8,256 nucleotides of DNA from CAYFVR01 sp046541515 (lineage in GTDB: Bacteria; Desulfobacterota; Desulfobacteria; Desulfobacterales; Desulfococcaceae). The stretch covers positions 1 through 8,256 of the forward strand of contig JBKHDD010000204.1 of assembly GCA_046541515.1 (NCBI GenBank), written 5' to 3'. A program made the position numbers and the translations under genes. Within the stretch, counting starts at the first letter, position 1; each line of letters opens with the position of its first letter. Below are positions 4,037-8,256 of the stretch, in pieces. A model generated the notes under the pieces. It saw only the letters and a list, made by a program, of their open reading frames with translations. It did no database searches and was not told the DNA's origin.

Positions 4037-6301
4037 ATGTCGTTGCGAAAGGCGGTTCTCATGGCGGTGATTCTTGGATTCGGCGGGCTTTGCGCCGTCG
4101 GAACGGTTTCGGCGGTTTCCATCCCGGCGGTGGAGTCGGGGGAGGATGTGTTCGCCTACGTGGAACGCCAGAAAGGGGCGTTCGACCACGAATTGTATCA
4201 AAAGGTTATCGGCGCGGCCAACGCCTACAAGGAGGGCGACGAGGCCATCGGCGTGGCGGCGGACAACGACGTTTCCCGGGTCAACGCCCGGATGCTCTTG
4301 GCCAACACCAAAATTTCCGACATCCACGATCACCCGCTCTTCGAGGACGATCTCCAGAAGCTGATCTGGAAGACCACCGACGCGGACGCCTATGCCAAGG
4401 TCAAAGACTGGACCATGGGCGAATTGAAAACCTTCCTGCTGTCCAAGCCGGAGGCGGAGATCAAGGCGATCATGGTGGGGCTCAATAGCGACGTGATCGG
4501 CTCCGTGGTCAAATTGATGAGCAACGCCGAGCTGACGGTGGTGGGCAAAAAGGTGTTCAGCGCCCTGCCCGGCAGCAACCTGGGGGCCAAAGGCTATCTC
4601 GGGGCGCGGATTCAGCCCAATTCGCCCACCGACAACCCCGAGGACATCGCCTGGCAGGTGTTCAACGGCTGGGCCTATGCCACGGGCGATCTGATCCTGG
4701 GCACCAACCCGGTCTCCGACTCGGTGGAAAACATCGCCAAAATTGAGCGGACCCTGAAAGACATTCTCGTCACCTTCGGCCTGGAAAAAGCCCAGCCCTG
4801 GTGCGTGTTGGCCCACATCGACAAGCAGGCGGCCGTGGAGGAAAAATATCCCGGCGACACCGCGATCTGGTTCCAGAGTCTGGCTGGCTGCGACGACGCC
4901 AACAAGACCTTCGATCTGACCGTGGAAAAAATGATGGACTACGCCCGGCAGCGCACCGGCCAGTACGGCCTCTATTTCGAAACGGGGCAGGGGGCCGATT
5001 TCACCAACGGCGCCGGCAACGGCTTCGACATGGTGGTCCACGAGTCCCGGAAATACGGCTTCGCCCGGGCGCTGGAGCAAGAGATCGCCAAACAGAAAAA
5101 CATGAACAAGGCCTGGATTCATCTGAACGACGTGGCCGGCTTCATCGGGCCGGAGGTGTTCAAGAGCCGTGAACAGCTCGTGCGCTGCTGCCTGGAGGAC
5201 ATCGTGATGGGCAAGCTCCACGGCCTGACCCTGGGGCTGGACATCTGCTCGACCCTGCACATGCCGGTAAGCCTGGACGACCTGGACTGGTGCATGGACC
5301 AGATCGCGCCGGCCAACCCGGCCTATCTGATGGCGCTGCCCACCAAGAACGATCCCATGCTCAGCTACCTGACCACCGGGTTTCAGGATCACGTCCGGTT
5401 GCGGGAAAAGTTCGGCTACAAGGTCAACGACGACATGTGGACCTTTTTCAAGAAGATCGGAATCGTGGATGAAAACGACGAATACACCGAGCATTTCGGC
5501 GATCCCGTCTGGGTCTACTACCAATATCGGCTGGCCAAGGGCGACGAGCGGTCCAAGGACGAGATTTACGCCGAGGGCGAGGAAGCGATTGAGCGGATTG
5601 AAGCCCGGGGCGTTCCCATCGCCCGGGGGCACGGAAAGAATCCCTGGGACCTGAATCCGGAGCTGAAAGAGCGGATTTGGACGCTCTACCGGGACGCCAA
5701 GGTGTCCCTGTGGTCGGAGATGACCGAGGAATTCATCCAGTCCATTCCCAACGCCGAGCTGATTTCCACCCAGTCCAAGGACCGCGAGGATTACGTGGCC
5801 CATCCGCCCACCGGCGAAAAGCTGAGCGACGCGGCCGTGGCGACGCTGAAAAAGATGCGGGACGCCTGGGGCGGGGAGAGTCCGGACGTGCAGATCGTCA
5901 TCTCCGACGGGCTGAACGCCAAGGCGATCATGGACGAAGACCATCTGATGCCGTATCTGGACAACGTGCGGGAGGAGCTGAAGAAGGCGGGCTTTTCGGT
6001 GAGCGACAAAAATCTGGTGATGCGCTCGGGCCGGGTTCGCGCCGGGTATGAAATCGGCAACGTGCTGTTCGAAAACGCGCCGGAGGACAAGCCCCGTATC
6101 GTGCTCCACGTCATCGGAGAGCGGCCGGGCAGCGGCCACCACAACTACTCGGTCTACATCGCCGCGCCCCCGGCCAAGGTCTGGAAGGCCAACGAAGTGG
6201 ACCACGACATCGTGCGCGTGATCAGCGGCATTTCCAACAGCGCCTACGCGCCCCACGCGGCGGCGAAGGAGACGGTGGTGATTGTGAAGGATATGATTTG
6301 A
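4037..6301 (+). CDS. Exported EutB-EutC fusion: ethanolamine ammonia-lyase-like protein with signal peptide
   Basis: A 754-residue protein. ATG 4037 is chosen because AAGGAGG lies just upstream and it gives a Sec signal peptide: SLRK n-region, hydrophobic core AVLMAVILGFGGLCAVG, VSA cleavage site after residue 26. Residues about 48-490 are EutB-like. GARIQPN (189-195), LGTNPVSDSVEN (221-232), WFQS (278-281), FETGQG (314-319), GFIGPE (368-373) and MGKLHGL (391-397) align with E. coli EutB, keeping equivalents of R160, Q162, N193, E287, F329 and D362 as R191, Q193, N224, E315, F369 and D402. Residues about 525-754 are EutC-like: DVQIVISDGLNAKAI (617-631), SGRVRAGYEIG (664-674), VIGERPG (692-698). 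In the cytosolic, B12-dependent family, ethanolamine becomes acetaldehyde and ammonia. Here both subunits are joined and apparently exported, with no eut neighbours. The EutC Cys258 equivalent is Val728. Homology is secure; activity and substrate are not. Confidence 0.88.
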   Translation: MSLRKAVLMAVILGFGGLCAVGTVSAVSIPAVESGEDVFAYVERQKGAFDHELYQKVIGAANAYKEGDEAIGVAADNDVSRVNARMLLANTKISDIHDHPLFEDDLQKLIWKTTDADAYAKVKDWTMGELKTFLLSKPEAEIKAIMVGLNSDVIGSVVKLMSNAELTVVGKKVFSALPGSNLGAKGYLGARIQPNSPTDNPEDIAWQVFNGWAYATGDLILGTNPVSDSVENIAKIERTLKDILVTFGLEKAQPWCVLAHIDKQAAVEEKYPGDTAIWFQSLAGCDDANKTFDLTVEKMMDYARQRTGQYGLYFETGQGADFTNGAGNGFDMVVHESRKYGFARALEQEIAKQKNMNKAWIHLNDVAGFIGPEVFKSREQLVRCCLEDIVMGKLHGLTLGLDICSTLHMPVSLDDLDWCMDQIAPANPAYLMALPTKNDPMLSYLTTGFQDHVRLREKFGYKVNDDMWTFFKKIGIVDENDEYTEHFGDPVWVYYQYRLAKGDERSKDEIYAEGEEAIERIEARGVPIARGHGKNPWDLNPELKERIWTLYRDAKVSLWSEMTEEFIQSIPNAELISTQSKDREDYVAHPPTGEKLSDAAVATLKKMRDAWGGESPDVQIVISDGLNAKAIMDEDHLMPYLDNVREELKKAGFSVSDKNLVMRSGRVRAGYEIGNVLFENAPEDKPRIVLHVIGERPGSGHHNYSVYIAAPPAKVWKANEVDHDIVRVISGISNSAYAPHAAAKETVVIVKDMI

Positions 6302-6328
6302 TCGGGGGGTGAATTGCTGGATGATTGC

Positions 6329-6371
6329 CGGGCCGGGATGCGCTTTTGGGGGCGTTCCGGCCCGTTTTTTT
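6329..6371 (+). terminator. Strong intrinsic terminator after the EutBC fusion gene
   Basis: A perfect 8-bp GC stem, CGGGCCGG (6329-6336) with CCGGCCCG (6357-6364), continues inward for about five more pairs including two G-T wobbles. It is followed directly by seven T residues (6365-6371). It lies 27 nt after the stop codon. The A-tract needed for action on the minus strand is missing, so it serves the plus strand only and is not a bidirectional terminator for the convergent hicA. Confidence 0.9.
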
Positions 6372-6391
6372 GGCGGCTGGAAGGGCGATGC

Positions 6392-6622
6392 TTATCGTAA
6401 TAATTCTTGGAATTCTCCTGTTGTCATTCCCGCTTGCTTCAAAATGCGAGAAAGCGTCGAGCGTTTTATGGGACGGTGGGCGGGTACGGTGAGTTTGAAA
6501 ACCTCATTTTTCGCGTGTTTTTGTAGTCGGATATGGCTTCCCTTTTGGCGGACTATCACCCATCCGTCCCGTTGCAGGGCTTTGATGACCTTTTCGTATC
6601 CGAGGCTCGGCGTTTTGGTCAC
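6392..6622 (-). CDS. hicA: HicA-type toxin (mRNA interferase)
   Basis: Read on the minus strand, 76 residues: VTKTPSLGYEKVIKALQRDG and onward. The chosen start is GTG 6622, which overlaps the hicB stop as GTGA (4 nt), a typical translational-coupling arrangement. Extension to an upstream ATG at 6661 would run 40 nt into hicB and add 13 residues unlike the family. HicA proteins are small ribosome-independent RNases with a dsRBD-like fold; the catalytic histidine lies in the conserved GSH segment, visible here as RQKGSHIRL. The order VIKALQRDGWVIVRQKGSHIRL, then VPAHRPIKRSTLSRILKQAGM, is characteristic. Length is normal and no key residue is missing, so it is likely functional. It is convergent with the EutBC gene. 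Confidence 0.9.
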   Translation of the reverse strand: MTKTPSLGYEKVIKALQRDGWVIVRQKGSHIRLQKHAKNEVFKLTVPAHRPIKRSTLSRILKQAGMTTGEFQELLR

Positions 6623-6822
6623 AGGGAGATTTCCACCAACTCGGAATCCGTTTTTTCCCAAACGTCATCTTCCACCGGTTCCAAGTATAGCTCAATCGCT
6701 TCCCGAATGTTGTCAAGGGCTTCTTCTCGGGAATCGCCCTGACTGATACAACCGGGCAACGCGGGAACGTAAACAGTGAAGCCGCCTTCCTCGCTGGGTT
6801 CCAGAATGACTTGAAGTTTCAA
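6619..6822 (-). CDS. hicB: HicB-type antitoxin
   Basis: Read on the minus strand, 67 residues beginning KLQVILEPSEEGGFTVYVPA after the initiator. The best start is TTG 6822: AAGGAG (complement of 6830-6835) lies 7 nt before it, and the protein then begins exactly where HicB-like antitoxins begin. Earlier in-frame starts (up to 6948) would reach into the neighbouring gene. The block GGFTVYVPALPGCISQGDSR followed by EEALDNIREAIELYLE is the typical partial RNase H-like fold of HicB. No DNA-binding domain follows, as in the short HicB subfamily, so autoregulation, if any, may need another element. It precedes hicA, the reverse of the classic E. coli hicAB order. The gene lies 94 nt downstream of the AlbA_2 gene on the same strand. 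Confidence 0.9.
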   Translation of the reverse strand: MKLQVILEPSEEGGFTVYVPALPGCISQGDSREEALDNIREAIELYLEPVEDDVWEKTDSELVEISL

Positions 6823-6916
6823 TGGTTTGCTCCTTGATTTGGGGGGATAGCTGGATGCGATCCTGGTAACCGAAGAATGGTGCTCGAACTGACATAGAGC
6901 AACTCGATCCGTAAAA
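6823..6916 (-). other. Short gap upstream of hicB
   Basis: The 94 nt between the AlbA_2-gene stop and the hicB TTG hold the hicB ribosome site (AAGGAG, complement of 6830-6835). I could not identify a convincing sigma70 promoter or an inverted-repeat operator on the minus strand, so hicBA may be read through from the upstream gene or use a weak promoter. Confidence 0.5.
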
Positions 6917-8173
6917 TCAATCCCCGCCATAAGGCGGCTCCGCCGCAAAGATCGTCAGCTTGACTTCGGCTTCGTCGATCAGCTTGTATTCCGGCTTTTT
7001 TCCGGACAGCGCCTCGCTTTCGGTGATGATGATCAGCACCCCTTCGCCGCGCTTGTCCATGATGAAGTCCCGGCGGCTTCCGCCGGCGTTCACGTTCATT
7101 GGGCAACGTGCCAGCAAGGAGCTGATCAGTTCATTTCGCGCCGATTGACGTTCGGAAATGCTTTCGATGGTCACGGTGTTGGGGATCGCGCCGGGCGAGA
7201 AAATTTCCACTCGATCCGAAAACAGGTGCAGCCGAATTTTGGAGCCGTACACCGAATAGTCCCGGTGGGCGGCGGCGTTGACTACCGCCTCGAACACCGC
7301 GTTCATGGAAAACTGCGGGGTTTCGATCCGATTGGGCGCTTTGACGGCAAAGACCCGCATGTTTCGCTCCACAAACTTGCAGGCGTCCCGAATCTGAACA
7401 TCCAGCGGCCCCGTAATGTCCTTGGCGTCCAGTTGATAGGCGGCATTTCGCTCGGCGCCGCGATAACAGACCGCCTGAATGAATGCGCTGGACATGAACG
7501 CTTCCGGTGAATCCGACGCCAAAAGGACGCCGCTGACGGTCGCCCGAACGGTCCCGTCTTCGTCTTTGGAAATCAGCTTCATCTTTTCAAGAAACTCCTG
7601 ATCTTCCTTGGGCGAAAGGACCGTCCGGAATCGGTTCCACAGTTTGGGATTCAGATCATCAAGGGTCGTGCCGGGAACCGTCTGCTCATCGAAACGAATG
7701 AGCCGCGCCTGACTGCGCTGCTGGAACAGCCGGGCCAAGACGTCCGGTTTCATCTCGCGCTTGGAACTCCCGAGGCGGCGAAAATAGCCGTTGGGGCTTT
7801 TGTGGACGAACAGGCTGCGGGGCACGTCGATTCGGAGGATGGTTTTCTCGCCTCCTTCCGGATCGGGCACAATGAGTTTGCGAATGACGCAATTCAGCGG
7901 GGGATCGATCGAGTCGTTGCAGATGGCACGAAGCCAGCCTTCAACGATATCCAGTTTTTCCAATGGAATTCCAAGGATTTTTCGGCTTTTGTCGTCCACC
8001 CCGAGAATGATGATGCCGGAAACGGTATTGGCCATGGCGGCCAATTCGTCCGCCATGCCGTCCTTGTGCGGCGCCGCAACCTTTTTGCCCCTGAATTCCA
8101 CCGACTTAAGTTTAAGAACAGAGTCTTCGCCCAGAGCGATTTGTTTGAGCAGGTCGGAAATGTTTTCGTACAT
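6917..8173 (-). CDS. AlbA_2 (Schlafen-type) domain protein with RecG-like C-terminal ATPase domain
   Basis: Read on the minus strand, 418 residues from ATG 8173 (MYENISDLLK), with AGGG eight nt upstream. In-frame ATG 8188 and TTG 8203 remain possible and would add 5 or 10 residues. Residues about 12-135 are the AlbA_2/divergent AAA-4 domain: KDGMADELAAMANTVSGIIILGVDD (37-61), VEGWLRAICNDSIDPPL, and YFRRLGSSKREM (130-141). Residues about 288-400 match the HATPase_c_4 domain at the end of so-called RecG-like regulators: FEAVVNAAAHRDYS (294-307, with the N-box Glu and Asn), DRVEIFSPGAIP (320-331), SARNELI (344-350), GEGVLIIITES (376-386). Such proteins are often annotated as transcriptional regulators or putative DNA-binding proteins and are frequent in accessory regions. 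The usual ELK of the AlbA_2 start is KLK (21-23) here. Its biochemical role is unknown. Confidence 0.85.
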   Translation of the reverse strand: MYENISDLLKQIALGEDSVLKLKSVEFRGKKVAAPHKDGMADELAAMANTVSGIIILGVDDKSRKILGIPLEKLDIVEGWLRAICNDSIDPPLNCVIRKLIVPDPEGGEKTILRIDVPRSLFVHKSPNGYFRRLGSSKREMKPDVLARLFQQRSQARLIRFDEQTVPGTTLDDLNPKLWNRFRTVLSPKEDQEFLEKMKLISKDEDGTVRATVSGVLLASDSPEAFMSSAFIQAVCYRGAERNAAYQLDAKDITGPLDVQIRDACKFVERNMRVFAVKAPNRIETPQFSMNAVFEAVVNAAAHRDYSVYGSKIRLHLFSDRVEIFSPGAIPNTVTIESISERQSARNELISSLLARCPMNVNAGGSRRDFIMDKRGEGVLIIITESEALSGKKPEYKLIDEAEVKLTIFAAEPPYGGD

Positions 8174-8256
8174 CGATTTTTCCCTCATCCGGGTTTCCGC
8201 CAAGACATCGTCCTGAAACTACGTGGAGGAATCGTCGCAAGCAAGCGTTTTATTCC

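Noticed and set aside
4082..4099. Lipoprotein signal in the EutBC protein (Cys19)
   Set aside because: The residues before Cys19 are G-G-L, which does not fit the lipobox with a small residue at -1; a signal peptidase I site (VSA) follows.
4001..6256. Very long open frame on the minus strand opposite the EutBC gene
   Set aside because: It is an antisense shadow caused by GC-rich codon bias; its translation is rich in His, Gly and Arg with no recognisable domain, while the plus strand has clear EutB/EutC homology.
6329..6371. Bidirectional terminator shared with hicA
   Set aside because: The stem has a T-tract only on the plus strand; no A-tract precedes the left arm.

Overview
The window is GC-rich bacterial chromosome with tightly packed genes at its left end. 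Its left half resembles the anaerobic Desulfobacterota (former Deltaproteobacteria). I infer this from the type of conserved hypothetical genes and the codon bias, not from any marker gene, so the taxonomic call is soft.

Left block, plus strand (1-2189): the last 34 codons of a ModF-like ABC-transporter ATPase, then two ArsA/Get3-superfamily ATPases. The first ATPase starts 1 nt after the ABC stop codon, and the second overlaps the first by 8 nt, so this looks like one operon. The two ATPases resemble the paired mycobacterial Get3-like proteins BagA/BagB (Rv3679/Rv3680). The first has the full deviant Walker A motif (GKGGVGKT). The second has GSGGVGKT and lacks the signature lysine, which suggests an asymmetric heterodimer. 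A 78-residue single-pass membrane protein is convergent with them on the minus strand (2202-2438).

Middle (2439-4036): a short inverted-repeat element (2481-2585) with 17-bp terminal inverted repeats and flanking 8-bp direct repeats has the form of a MITE. A conserved 233-residue protein of unknown function follows (2789-3490, DUF6901-like, Cys-rich motif). Then comes a 546-bp gap: a structured GC-rich half, a T-rich half, a near-consensus sigma70 promoter at 3773-3801, and a leader of about 230 nt.

The gene served by that promoter (4037-6301) is the main item of interest. It encodes a 754-residue fusion of the large (EutB) and small (EutC) subunits of adenosylcobalamin-dependent ethanolamine ammonia-lyase, preceded by a clear Sec signal peptide. 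EutB substrate-site residues are retained, but one conserved EutC cysteine is replaced. No other eut, microcompartment or reactivase gene is visible. A strong intrinsic terminator (6329-6371) closes the unit.

Right block, minus strand (6392-8173): an AlbA_2/Schlafen-type protein with a RecG-like C-terminal ATPase domain, then a hicB-hicA toxin-antitoxin pair in reversed order, using TTG and GTG starts and a 4-nt overlap. This end looks like accessory DNA. I see no tRNA, rRNA, CRISPR array or complete transposase gene.
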